DNA of 64,000 nucleotides from Zea mays (taxonomy: Eukaryota > Streptophyta > Magnoliopsida > Poales > Poaceae). The stretch spans positions 30,744,001-30,808,000 of the forward strand of contig NC_050103.1 in NCBI RefSeq assembly GCF_902167145.1, written 5' to 3'. The position numbers were made by a program, and so were the translations under genes. Positions within the stretch are counted from its first letter, which is position 1; each line of letters opens with the position of its first letter. Below are positions 1 through 11,400 of this stretch, piece by piece. The notes below the pieces were generated by a model that worked only from the letters and a program-made list of their open reading frames with translations, made no database searches and was not told the origin of the DNA.

Positions 1-539
1 TTTAAGAATCTAATTTCTATTTTCAGTTTTAGAAACTGGTTTATGAAATAAAACTGATTAATGGTGAACCACCTCAGGTTTCATAAACTGGCTTTAGCTA
101 GAAGATGCTAGCTTCTTGTTTTTTAAGAAACTTAGAATCCAGTTTCTATAAACTATAACATAAACTAGTACTAGTCGGTTACCCGTGCTTTGCGACGGCT
201 CACAACAATACCCACGTAAATTATCCACCAAAAAAGATCTCAAGATTTTTATTGATTGTCTCCGCTCTTCGCATAATATTTTTTATGAACGCACGGGTAC
301 CATTGGCAGCAAATCAGAGACCCCATCCCTCGCCTCCCCCACTTCCAAGGTTTCGTAGAGCGGGAGGGGAAGGGAAGAGGCAGACATACCTGTTCATTGC
401 CGGAGAAGGACACGACGAGGACCTGGGCATCTGGAGGCGACATAGGTAGTATAACGCTAGATATATAGGGAGAGAGCACACAAGTGGAGAAAAAAGCCCA
501 GGAAGAGCAGCTCCAAATCGAGAGGCATCCGCACCAGGC
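1..539. other. Flanking DNA with imperfect inverted repeats, no supported gene
   Basis: This AT-rich stretch precedes the outermost retrotransposon. It holds imperfect inverted repeats: CTGGTTTATGAAA near 38-50 faces TTTCATAAACTGG near 79-91, and GGTTACCCGTGC near 178-189 faces GCACGGGTACC near 291-301. These resemble remnants of MITE-like elements, but I cannot name a family and see no flanking duplication. Short open frames on both strands show no recognisable domain. On the - strand a TATATA run near 460-470 lies upstream of a short ATG frame that reaches a GTATGT sequence near 405-410; this could be chance. Confidence 0.35.
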
Positions 540-544
540 GTCAA
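540..544. repeat. Target site duplication GTCAA of element A (left copy)
   Basis: GTCAA directly precedes the TGAAAGGG start of the 5' LTR and recurs at 38519-38523 directly after the CTCTCA end of the 3' LTR. This pairing shows that the two ends belong to a single insertion although 37.9 kb now separates them. Confidence 0.9.
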
Positions 545-1858
545 TGAAAGGGAAATGTGCCCTAGGCTATTTCTATATTGTTTTGGTGATTAGATGCACA
601 ACACACTATGTGTGAACAAACATAATATTGAGCAAAGGAATATCTAGATAGGTCAAGTATGAAGGTATGTTCTAGACACTTAGTCAATTATTTTATGTGC
701 GAAACATGCTTGTCTAAGTGCCAGGAATTCAATTAAGTCAAGTCCATAGAAGGAAAAAAGAGTTCAGCTGAAACAACTAGTATTGCACCAGTTGCGGGTG
801 CAACGGACATTGTCTGGTGCCCAGGCCGGCCCCACGACGAACTCACTGCTCTCGAGAATCGCCGAGGACGCTACAGCTAAAATTCATCGGACTGTCCAGT
901 GTGTACTGGACTATCCGGTGAGCTAACAGCATCCGCACCAACGGTCGGTAGCGAGATCGGAGCGCAATCAGCAGGTGACGCGTGGCCAGAGCCAACGGTC
1001 ACTAGGCAGGACCGGACTGTCCGGTGTGCCAAGGGGACCGAGGGTTTAACGATCGGCTTCGCCAGACAAGGAAAAAAATTGTGCACTGTTCATGTCCGGT
1101 GGTGCACCGGACTGTCCGGTGCACCAATGGACAGAAGGCAAGAATTTCCTACCAAATGGAGCTCCAAGTGATCATGTGTTTAAGGCTATAAAAGGGACCC
1201 CTAGGCGCATGGAGCAGAACACCAAGCCTCCATTGAACATCCTAAGACGCCTAGACTCCGCAAGCATGCATTTGGATCATTGTGTTTAAGATTTGAGCAC
1301 TTGTTGAGTTGTGAACTCGCTGTGCTGTGTCTGTGTGCTTGATTCTTAACTTGTGTGCGTGTCGTTGCTGCGATTCTAGCTCTTGCGTGTGTTTCTATTC
1401 CGTCCCTTACTCTTGTGGTTTTCACTATGACCAATATTGTAAGGGTGAGAGGCTCCAACTTATGGAGATTCCTCACAAAGGAAAACATCTGTTATAAGGA
1501 AGAAAACCATGGTATTCAAGTGGATCATTGGATCGCTTGAAAGGGGTTGAGTGCAACCCTCGTCCATTGGGACAGCACAACGTGGAAGTAGGCAAGTGTT
1601 CTACTTGGCCGAACCACGGGATAAAATCGCTGTGTCATCTGTTGTTATTCGTGTGCGATTCTCTCTGCTTCTACTCACTTGATAATTGCTCTAAGTTTAA
1701 TACTCACCTTGTGAAGAGCAATTAAGTGAAGAAGTCATCTCTTTCTCTCTAGACATAGCACCTTGGTTTTGATTCCACTAACATTTCATAAACCAAGTTT
1801 GTGTCATTTAGTATTGATTTTTATAGGACCACCTATTCACCCCCTCTCGGTGCTCTCA
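545..1858 (+). repeat. 5' LTR of element A
   Basis: A 1,314 bp LTR that begins TGAAAGGGAAATG and ends GGTGCTCTCA. It matches the split 3' LTR at 23462-24121 plus 37823-38518, which is about 40 bp longer, mainly from an extra palindrome unit near 23708-23740. Between about 880 and 1130 it holds several near-palindromic ACCGGACTGTCCGGT motifs. A TATA box lies at 1187-1194. Confidence 0.93.
1187..1194 (+). promoter_or_regulatory. TATA box of element A 5' LTR
   Basis: TATAAAAG followed by GGACC. The same box occurs in the 3' LTR at 37847-37854. Transcription of the genomic RNA would start some 25-35 bases downstream (inference). Confidence 0.7.
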
Positions 1859-1860
1859 AT

Positions 1861-1872
1861 TGGTATCGGAGC
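1861..1872 (+). other. Primer binding site of element A
   Basis: TGGTATCGGAGC starts two bases after the 5' LTR. It is close to the plant initiator-methionine tRNA complement TGGTATCAGAGC, with one mismatch. This fixes the 5' LTR boundary and the + orientation of A. Confidence 0.85.
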
Positions 1873-1907
1873 GGTACTCTTCATTTAGGGACTAACCGCC
1901 CGAAGAG

Positions 1908-2995
1908 ATGGATCCTAAAGGTAAAGGGATGGTGATCAACGATAAGGAGAAGGAGACCCTCTACGTTGACGAGCCAAAAGACGACAAGCCCACTGACTCA
2001 GGCTTAAGTCACAAGAAGAGGGATGGGAAGAAGAAGAGGCGCATAAAGAAGATCATCTACTATGACAGCGACGTCTCCTCCTCTTCACTAAGGGATGACG
2101 ACGATGAAGACTCTTCATCGAAAAAGAAAATGGTTAATCAAAACTATTCTTTTGATTATTCTCGCATCCCTTATAATTTGAATGCCCATTTACTATCTAT
2201 TCCACTTGGAAAACCCCCACACTTTGATGGAGAGGACTATTCATTTTGGAGTCATAAAATGCGCAGTCATTTATTTTCTCTTCATCCTAGTATTTGGGAA
2301 ATTGTTGAAAATGGAATGCATTTCGATAACACTGACAATCTTGTATTTATTAATGAGCAAATACATAAAAATGCTCAAGCTACGATAGTTTTGCTAGCAT
2401 CTCTTTGCAGGGATGAATACAAGAAAGTAAGCGGCTTGGACAATGCCAAGCAAATATGGGATACCCTCAAGATCTCTCACAAGGGTAATGATGCCACCAT
2501 GATGACCAAGGTGGAACTGGTGGAAGGCGAGCTGGGGAGGTTCGCCATGATAAGGGGAGAGGAGCCAACTCAAACCTACAACAGGCTCAAGACCCTGGTC
2601 AACAAGATTCGAAGCTATGGGAGTACAAGATGGACACATCATGACGTCGTCCAACTCATGCTAAGGTCTTTTACCGTTATTGATCCTCATCTTGTGAATC
2701 TTATCTGTGAGAATCACAGGTACACCAAGATGACGCACGAGGAAATTCTCGGAAAATTTGTAAGCGTGCGCATGATGGTGAAGGAAGCAAGATACGTGGA
2801 CGATGCTGCAAATGGACCGCTTCCTCTCTATGAGCCATCGCTCATTGCTCTCAAAGCAACGAGTAGCAAGGAGGCGCTACCTAGCAAGGTAGCACAAGTG
2901 GAGGCTACCGGACTCAACGAGGACGAAATGGCGCTTATAATCAAGCATTTCAAGATTGCTTTAAAGGGACGCAAGGAGTATCCCAACAAGAGCAA
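1908..2995 (+). pseudogene. Element A gag, N-terminal part (interrupted by B)
   Basis: The ATG at 1908 follows the primer site by 35 bases. The first 80 or so residues are rich in Lys, Asp and Ser, as in Sirevirus Gag. A region of the Copia gag type (UBN2-like, LTR Copia gag polypeptide) follows from about residue 95 to 290, beginning near the FDGEDYSFWSHKM motif and including an IWDTLK motif. The frame is open until element B enters after the AGCAA target site at 2991-2995. Bases read beyond this belong to the LTR of B. The coding frame resumes at 14655. Confidence 0.88.
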
Positions 2996-3470
2996 TGTTG
3001 GAACTTGCTATCAGTCGCAAGGAGGCCAACAGGGGTGAACAGTGTAGACAGTAGGGTTACGCGTGAGATGGCAAATAACTCTGTTAATCAGGCCTCTCAC
3101 GGGCACTGTGCGGGGGTATTTATAGGTACCTGAACGCCCAGCGCCTTGTGTTAAGGACGCATGTGCCCTCAGCTACCTAGGTTATCCCCAGAATATTCCC
3201 ATAAAGCAGGGTTACAGACTGTAATTACAGGGATGCCTTTACAAATTAGGCCCGTAACACGCGGCGGCCACGCAGGGCCTGTTACAATGGGCCGGATCGC
3301 ACGTGGGCCTCTGAGCTGGACGAGGCCGCACCGTGGGATGCCTTCGTCGCCGGTCTTTGTCTGGTGCCGATCAAGCGAAGGGTGTCCCTGCCTGCTTTGT
3401 CTCTGTCAGAGCAGCGGCTATGCAGCGGAGACTTCGAGCGAAGGGTGGCGTTTCTGCCTTCGCTCCAACA
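2996..3470 (-). repeat. 3' LTR of element B (left end)
   Basis: A 475 bp LTR, TGTTGGAACTTGC...CGCTCCAACA on the + strand, matched by 14175-14649. On the - strand a TATAAATA box lies at 3124-3117. CGAAG/CTTCG occurs five times by eye. The adjoining bases TTTGCCCTCCGAGGG, read on the - strand, give the purine-rich tract expected next to a 3' LTR. Confidence 0.93.
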
Positions 3471-3598
3471 TTTGCCCTCCGAGGGACCAGTTCGACAAAG
3501 TCACCTGGTGCCGAAGACGTTGCTAGATGGCGGAGACGCTGCCCTCGCTCGAAGTGGTTCCGCGGGGGTTTTTGATGTGACCGTTGATTGACCGCGTA

Positions 3599-3679
3599 CT
3601 GTTGGATTGCGGGTTTCCTGAAGCGCCGCGCTCTGTTGGATTACGGGTTTCCCGAAGAGCCGCGCCCTGCCTATAAAAG
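3599..3679 (+). promoter_or_regulatory. Promoter of the antisense gene of element B: duplicated 34-bp block and TATA box
   Basis: Two 34 bp direct copies, 3599-3632 and 3633-3666, both starting CTGTTGGATT, stand directly before a TATAAAAG box at 3672-3679. The ATG of the antisense gene follows at 3837, leaving a plausible leader of about 130 bases. F and G have a TATA box in the same relative place. The promoter role is inferred from position and sequence. Confidence 0.65.
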
Positions 3680-3836
3680 GGGGCGGGGGCCGGCGCTTTT
3701 TGAACTTTACTTTCCGCGCTCCGCAAAAACCCTAGCCGCCCGCCGTCTTGCTGCTCGTCTGCTCGCCGTGCTCTTGTTCGCCGGAGATCTGGCGCGAGTG
3801 AAGCAGACTGCCCGCCGCCGCCGACGGTACGTAGCG

Positions 3837-6800
3837 ATGCCGTCTTCCTCTTCTTCCGCTGCCGCTACGCCGCCGGCCGGTTCCTCGCCGCCGGCCGCCG
3901 CCTCGTCGGAGGAGACGCTGAGCAGTTTGATGCCGGAGGAGTTGCGCGCCGGCGATTCTGTTGATTTCAGCGTGTCGCGCATGTCGTCGGCCCGCGTGGA
4001 GGATATGCAGCGGTTGGGCTACTTCGGCGGCGGAGTTGCCCGTGCCTCGGGGACGGAGAAAGTCCCCGAGCCGGAGGGCGAGTTGGTTGTTTTCGAGGCA
4101 TTTTTCGCCGCCGGTCTCCGCTTGCCTGCACATCGGTTTGTTGGCGAAGTCCTGCGCAGGTTCAACGTGCAAATACATCAGCTGACGCCGAATGCCGTGG
4201 TGGCCCTATCGAAGTATGTCTGGGCGACGACTTCGTACGGCGGACAGCCATCGGTCGAAGTTTTTGCGAAGCATTATTGTTTACACTGGCAGAAGAGGAT
4301 GATCAGGGACGAAGTTGCTCAGTTTGGGTCCTGCACATTCACGCCGAAGACCGGCAAGACCACAATGCAAGTAGTCGAGTTGGTCCCTTGCGCCCGCAAC
4401 AAGTGGGGCAACTGGAATGAATTTTGGTTTTACGTTGCTGAGGGTACCGTCGAAGGCCACGAGGGACTTCCCGTGTCCGAGATGTGCTCTCATTTTTACT
4501 CGGCGTACCCGCCATTTGAAGTGGCGGAGGATGATGTGGACGAAGGGGCCCTTCGTTGTGCCGCCGGCCGGAGCAGTGGGCGCGACTTGGTTGAAGAGTT
4601 TGTGGCGTACGGGGTATGGCCCTTGGCGCATGGTTGGGCGTTGGGCGAAGTATGCCCTCGCCAGATGCCTTTCCGTGGTGGAGAGGTGGTGCGGAGTCCC
4701 GCCTTCGCGCTAAATCTGCGAAACCGTGATCCGGCCGCCTTTGTGTGTGAAGCTGAGGATGAGGCGGTGCGGCTCGTTGGGCGTTATGTGCCGAGGACCG
4801 AGGGCCAGCGCAGCTGGGAGATCCGCGGGTCAAATGACCATCTGAATAGGGTCTTCGAATTGAACCAACTGCCATATGACGGCTATCCTGGTCAAGACGA
4901 TGCGGACCGCCTGGGGAAGAAACCGGTGGTGGAGACTAAAGACGACCCTGCGCCGGCGGCCGCCCCATCCTCTAGGAAGAGGAAACTAGGTACTGCCATG
5001 GGAGGACTTGGGGTTTCCGACGGGTTTGCTAGAGAGTCGATGAGGACATGCGCGGCCCCGGGGGAAAGGATGTCTTCGCCCGAGCTCCGGGAGTCTTCGG
5101 CTCGGATGCTGAAGGTTACCGGGGGCCGCTGGCCTAGGAATGTTCCTATCCCCCGCGCGGCCAGCGGGGACGTTTTTACATCTCGCATGGTTCGCAAATG
5201 GAGAGTTTTTCCTTACGGGCAGAATATTGCTGCTGTTGTGTCGGCAGTGATGGACAAGGATCGCCAGGGGGCTGCACAAAAACGCCAGGCGGCTGTCAGG
5301 CTTGTTGAAGCCAGGCCGAAGAGGCAGCGGCCCTCGGCGAAGGCTGCGGCCCACGGCGGAGGCAAGCCGCCGCTGGCGGCGAAGGCGGGCGTCCCTGCAC
5401 CTAGCAAGGCGCCAGAGACAGCGGCAGGCGCCGGAGGCTCCAAACTGGCGAAGGTTGTGCCGCCGCCCAGCAGGGTGGCGGAGGCCGCGAAGGCAGCCCG
5501 AGCGTTGCCGTCGGCGGGCAAGCGTGTCGCCGACTTCGCCACCGACATTTGTGTGGAGGACTATCTTGGTGGTAAGTCGCTGGCTCTTTTTTTAATGTAT
5601 TATTATTTTTTGTTGATGCGTTGCAGGGTCGGACGAGGGCCAGCTTGCTATAGCTGCGCCTGCCGCGGCGATCGCGACGGCTGCCATAGTGCCGAAGGCG
5701 AGGGGCGAGGCTCTTGGCTCCGGAGGCGAGGTGTCGGCCCTCGCGGTTGTCAGGGACGAGGCGGACGCAGCGACCCGCCGGCTGAAGGAGGTGACGGAGG
5801 CGCTGAGTCAGGTCCGCTGAGCTATACTCTCTCCCCCCTTTCTCTTAGGGCAACGGCCTTACGTGTGCTCTGCAGGTGGCTGACTTCGCCAGCCGTACTG
5901 CGTCGGGGGCCCTCACGGCAGCTGTGTCTACCGAAGTCGAGAGACTTCGGACGCAACATGCTGACGCTGTCCGTGAGAAATCAGCCTCCGACAGCAAGTG
6001 CCGTAAACTGACGGACAAGGTGGCCGCATTGGAGAGGGAGAAGGCTAACCTCCGGCGCCAACTGGCGGCGGAGAGGAGGGAGGCCAACGAGGCCATCGCC
6101 AAGGAGCAGGCTGCGCAGGCGGAGGCCAAGCTGGCGCGGGCGGAGGGCAATCTTGCCAAGGAGCTCGCCGAACATCTGCAAGAGCGGCTCACCGCCCTGG
6201 AGAGCCGCACGAAGGGGGCCGAGGCCGCGATGCGTGCGGAGGCCGACCGGACGCGCACGCAGCTTATGGATACATATCGTGAGCTGGGTGCGCGGACCGG
6301 TGACTTCGAGGTGCCGGACCGAGAGCCCGGGCTTCGCTGTCTGCAGTGGGTGCAGGAGGAGCTGCAGGAACTCCCCGCTGTCGTGGGGGGGTTTATGTCG
6401 TACGCCTCCCTGGTCACCTGCGAGGGGGCGATGAACGTGCTCTCCCGCGAAGGGTGCCGACACTTCGAGGTCTTCGACCAGGCGGATGAAGATTTTGATC
6501 GAGATGTCTATAAGGTTGAAGACCTCGTGGTGAAGGATTCTGCCGGGGCCCTCTACGACCGGATGTGGGGTCCGCACGGTCGCGAGGTGGTCAGGGAGCG
6601 GGCGGAGACGGCGATGGCTCAGGTAACATTTTCGTTTGTTTGGCGTTTGTTGGAAGTGGGGGGCGCGTGTGTTTGCTGAATTTTGCGTGTTTTGTCTTAG
6701 GCGTTGCGCGGCGAGCGGGTGGACGACCTCGGGGCGTTGAACAACGCGCTGCCTGACCCGGAGCCGACCCCTGCGGAGGCCGCGTCCGAGGTCGCCCTGG

Positions 6801-7430
6801 AGCCAACCCCGGAGACCGCGGAAGACGCACCGGATGCCCCCACATCCGCAGCGGCCGGCGAGGACCTGCCCCCGAAGGTGGACGAAGGCGCACCTGATGC
6901 CCCCACGGCCGCTGCGCCGAGTGCTGAAGACCCCGCGGCGGCGGCAGCAGAAACAACAGCGGAAGCGGCGGCGGAGCCAATGGCTGAGGCTTCCGCAGCG
7001 CCAGGGCCTTCGCAGGTGGCGTAGTGGGTGTAATAGGGTTGGGGAATTTTGGATATGTTACTGAATTTTGGTTGCTGCGCAGGTTCAAGATTTTGGGCCT
7101 GCGCACGCAATCGCTACTGCTAAATTTTTGGCGGCTTCGACCGCGGAAGGTGGTAATGAATGTGGTGGATCTGCATCTGAATTTTCTAAGTTTTTTGATG
7201 TTGCTGATTCTGGGAGCTCGGTTGAGTGGACTGAGGAGTCGTCGGAGGAGGATTTGGACTATTTCGCGGCTTTGGATGTGGCTGCGGCGGAGACCTCGCC
7301 GCACGCTGCGGATGCGCAAGATGTGCCAGGTCCTAGCACCGGGCGCCGACGGCGAAGGGCGGTTGCAAAGCGTAGAGTTAGCACGGAGGAAAGGTCTCGG
7401 CTTCGTGTGAGTAGGGCTGGTCGGCGGTAA
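3837..7430 (+). CDS. Antisense multi-exon gene of element B, PF04195-like protein
   Basis: My model has five exons: 3837-5571, 5627-5811, 5876-6622, 6701-7015 and 7083-7430, giving 1,109 residues without a stop. All introns (55, 64, 78 and 67 bases) are GT-AG and T-rich; those at 5812 and 7016 have weak donors, so shorter products are possible. Residues about 80-370 resemble the plant 'putative gypsy type transposon' family, with AGLRLPAHRF and HQLTPNA (114-120) and an RLNRV-like motif near 365. A basic RKRK cluster near 385, an Ala/Pro-rich linker, a coiled coil in exon 3 and a C-terminal RRRRR-containing basic segment follow. It is a homologue of the gene at 47208. It has no similarity to Gag or Pol, and its biochemical role is unknown. 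Nuclear action is only an inference from the basic clusters. Confidence 0.72.
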
Positions 7431-7744
7431 CTGTTGTCTATGCCGGACGCCGCGAGTATAGGGGAAGGGGAACTGCGAAGTCTTTTTGCGGGTGAGGAGC
7501 TTAGGATAATGTTATTTAATTATAGGGAGATGGGAATTATTCCTAAGGTTGAGCCGATGTAGAGTGTGGCGCCTTCGCGTGTATATGTGTAAAGGCTTGT
7601 ATGATGAAGTCGAGTGCCCTCGCTTGCCTGTGCCTGCGAAGGCGTTGTGTATTTTGTCTGGTATGTTTTGTTATGCTGTGCTGGTGTGATTATAGTCGGT
7701 CTTAGCGTGGACGGTTTGATGCTGTCGTTTCTGCTTTTGTTATA
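7431..7744 (+). other. Downstream region of the antisense gene of element B
   Basis: About 310 bases between the stop codon of the antisense gene and the tandem array. I see no gene. T-rich and TGT-rich stretches could hold polyadenylation signals of the antisense transcript, but no clear AATAAA is present. Confidence 0.4.
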
Positions 7745-8259
7745 CTAGTCCGGCTGCACCCTTAGGCGACTTTTGCGCGGATAGTCTTCGCGATAGACTT
7801 CGTGTTTTTTCGCACTTGTTGTGCTAGTCCGGCTGCACCCTTAGGCGACTTCGGCGCGGATAGTCTTCGCGATAGACTTCGTGTTTTTTCGCACTTGTTG
7901 TGCTAGTCCGGCTGCACCCTTAGGCGACTTCGGCGCGGATAGTCTTCGCGATAGACTTCGTGTTTTTTCGCACTTGTTGTGCTAGTCCGGCTGCACCCTT
8001 AGGCGACTTCGGCGCGGATAGTCTTCGCGATAGACTTCGTGTTTTTCCCGCACTTGTTGTGCTAGTCCGGCTGCACCCTTAGGCGACTTCTGCGCGGATA
8101 GTCTTCGCGATAGACTTCGTGTTTTTTCCGCACTTGTTGTGCTAGTCCGGCTGCACCCTTAGGCGACTTCTGCGTGGATAATCTTCGCGATAGACTTCGT
8201 GTTTTTTTCGCACTTGTTGTGCTAGTCCGGCTGCACCCTTAGGCGACTTCTGCGCGGAT
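7745..8259. repeat. Tandem repeat of element B, seven 79-80 bp units
   Basis: Unit starts (CTAGTCCGGCTG) fall at 7745, 7824, 7903, 7982, 8062, 8142 and 8222, so periods are 79 then 80 bases. Units are nearly identical, and the last is partial. Each carries GACTTCG- and CTTCGCG-type words. The array lies between the 3' end of the antisense gene and the 3' end of pol, where the two transcripts converge. Confidence 0.92.
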
Positions 8260-8490
8260 TTGTCGCACGCGAGGGTGGCTAGCGCTTAGCCTCGCGGTGA
8301 CCTCGAATTGGTCGAATGTCGAAGACCGTCGTCGCGGTCTTTTTTCGACGCATGTTTTTGTGGGGGATTTTTCACACATATATTACATGGCTCCGCCTCG
8401 TTAAAAACCTCACCCCCCGGGAGGAAAAGAGTGCGGGATGGTACAAGATTGTTTTTGGCGAATTACAAGGGCAGAATCAGCCCCGATGAG
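8260..8490. other. Non-coding spacer downstream of pol in element B
   Basis: This spacer separates the tandem array from the stop codon of pol at 8491. I see no gene; a short + strand frame begins here but is only the reverse reading of the pol 3' end. Confidence 0.5.
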
Positions 8491-11400
8491 TCAAACAAAA
8501 AATTTGCGAAGGTTGTCGATGTTCCAGGAGTGCTCCAGGTCCTCGCCGTTTGGCGTTGTGAGCCTGTAGGCGCTGGAGGAAGCTTTTGTCTTGACTATAA
8601 AGGGGCCCTCCCACTTGGGCTCCAGCTTGCCCCTGGACTCCGTCCGAGCTGTTCGGACAAGTACGAGGTCCCCTTCGCTGAACTCCCTCGGGATGACTGC
8701 GTGGTCGCGCCATGCTTTGGTCTGGGCTTGGTATTTGTTTAGGGCCTGTAGGGCGAAGACCCGGTCTCCGTCAATGAGATCTTTTGAAGTTGGCTCGTCC
8801 ACGTCGGGGACGGCTGACGGAACTGTACGCGGGGACCCATGCTTTATTTCTTGCGGGGTCATGGCCTCCGACCCGTATAGAAGGCGGAAAGGAGTGAACC
8901 CAGTCGCCCTGCACTCAGTTGTGTTTAGCGCCCAGACTGCCTCCGGTAACAAATCGGTCCATCTGCCTTTTTTTCATCGAGGAGCATCTTCTTGACAGCT
9001 GTGAAGATTTTCCCATTGGCGCGCTCCACGACCCCGTTGGACTGCGGGTGATAGACTGAAGCGAAGGCAAGCTTGGTGCCGATGGAGAAATAAAAATCCT
9101 TGAAATCTTGGCTGTCAAACTGCTTGCCGTTGTCAACTGTTAGCTCGGACGGTACTCCGAAGCGGCAAACAATGTTTTGCCAGAAGAATTTTTGGGCAGT
9201 CTTTGATGTTATTGTAGAAACAGCCCTCGCTTCGATCCATTTGGTGAAGTATTCGACGGCTACGAAGGCGAACTTGAGGTTCCCCTGAGCGGTGGGCAGG
9301 GGCCCGACAATGTCCAGGCCCCAGCGCTGGAGAGGCCATGTATGGGCAATCAGCTTTGTATACTGCGAGGGGCTGCCTGACCGAGGAGAAAACTTCTGGC
9401 AGGCTTCTCAAGACCTTGTGACCCGATTTGCGGCGCAGATCATTGCGGGCCAGTAAAACCCTTGGTGGATCACCTTGGCAGCTAGGGCCCTTAGCCCTGC
9501 GTGCGAGCCGCACGTGCCACTGTGGACTTCACGTAGGATCTGCATGCCTTCGGTTTCGGTGACGCACTTAAGCATTGGCTGACTGACCCCTTTCTTGTAG
9601 AGTTGGCCCTCAATCAGTGCGAAGTCCCGGCTTCGATGTCTGAGGCGCTTGGCCTCACTGACGTCGGTTGGATGATAGTACCCTTGTAGGAACAGGGTTA
9701 TTGGTGCCCGCCAGTCTTCGGTCATGATTAGGTTGACTATGCGGTGGCCCTCGCTATCATTAGTTATTTGGAGCCCTTCGGGGCTCCGGACGGCTGGCGT
9801 GCCGATGGTGTGAAAGAACACGTCGGAGGGCAGGGGCTCGCCCCTGGCGGCAGCCTTGGCCAATGCATCGGCCTCCTCGTTCTTGGCCCTATCCACATGC
9901 TGCAAGGTGAATCCCTTGAACTGTCTCTCGAGACTTCGGATGGCTGCGAGGTATTGCATGAGCGCGGGGTCTTTTGCTGCATAGTCTTTCTCGACCTGGT
10001 CGGCAACTATCTTGGAGTCTGTTTTGATGATACATGTGGTGACTCCGAGGGCCCTTAGCTTGCGGAGGCCGAGGATAACCGCTTCATACTCTGCTATATT
10101 GTTTGTGCATCTGTCGGATTCCAGAGCGAAGCTGAGGCGTGCTGCATATCTATGTTTGACTCCGGCTGGTGAGGTGACGACTGCAGCGACGCCTGCCCCC
10201 GCATGGCACCATGCGCCGTCGTAGTGGATAGTCCAAACCTTCTCTGTGGACGGGTCTGGCTGCGTTATTGGCCCAGTCCAGTCGACGACGAAGTCTGCCA
10301 GGACCTGTGACTTGATGGCTGTCCTGGGCTCGAAGCTGATGTGGTAGCCGGATAGTTCGGCTGCCCACTTGGCAATCCTCACCGATGCCTCCGGGTTTCT
10401 GAATAGTTCGCCGAGTCCCCTGTCTGAGGTGACTCAGACCTTGAATGCTTCAAAGTAATGGCGCAGCTTGCGCGAAGACATAACGACTGCGTAGGCGATC
10501 TTCTCCAGCTCTGTCATGTTGCACTTGGACGGTGTCAGTACTTCGGAGACATAGTAAACAGGGCACTGTCTGACCGCGCCCTCAACCGTCTGCTCTTGCA
10601 CTAGTGCCGCGCTGACCGCGTGCGGCGAAGCCGCGACATAGAGCAATAGGGGGAGTGAGGAGTCGGGGCTCGTGAGGATTGCCAGCTCCGACAGGTACTG
10701 TTTCAGTGAGGCGAAGGCCGCTGCCTGCTCCGGTCCCTAGGCGAAGTATTTTGCACCGCGGAGTGTTTTGAGGAAGGGGAGACTTCGCTCGGCGAACCTG
10801 GAGATGAACCTGTTGAGAGCGGCCAATCTGCCTGTCAGACGCTGGACGTCCCTAGCGGACTGCGGAGGCGTCATGTTTATGATGGCCTGGATCTTGGTTG
10901 GGTTGGCCTCAATGCCGCGATGTGATACCAGGTAGCCCAATATCTTGCCCTGGCGAACACCGAAGACGCACTTTTCCAGGTTTAGGCGGAGTCGTGCGTC
11001 TCGCATGTTCGCGAATGTCTCGGCGAGGTCGGCGAGATGGTCCTCCTTATTCTTGCTGGCGACGACGATGTCGTCCACATATGTAAATATATTTCTGCCA
11101 ACCTGCCCTTCGAGTACTATTTTGGTGAGTCTGGAGAAGGTGGACCCGACATTCTGATGAAGCAATAAGTGCCGAAGGGTGTTATAAAGCTGGTGCTGGC
11201 CTTGTCTTCCTCCTTCATGTATATCTGGTGATATCCGGAGAAGCAGTCGAGGAGTGACATGACCTCGCATCCGGCTGTGCTATCGACTATTTTGTCGATC
11301 CGTGGCAACGGGAAATTGTCCTTTGGGCAGGCCTTATTGAGACTGGTGAAGTCTATGCACATTCGCCATTTCCCGCTTTTTTTCTGCACCATTACAACAT

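Noticed and set aside
249..544. Host gene start on the - strand with TATA box, ATG and splice donor
   Set aside because: The signals are short and could be chance; there is no downstream exon or domain within 250 bases of the window edge.
3588..6011. Single uninterrupted 807-codon gene on the + strand in B
   Set aside because: The frame runs through a T-rich GT-AG intron at 5572-5626 and then turns into low-complexity sequence; the spliced model restores continuity with the coiled-coil exon and matches the gene of F.
3707..7319. - strand ORFs opposite the antisense gene of B (for example 4339-4875, 5981-6577, 6591-7319)
   Set aside because: They are shadow frames of a GC-rich coding region; the + strand frame has conserved homology with F and these do not.
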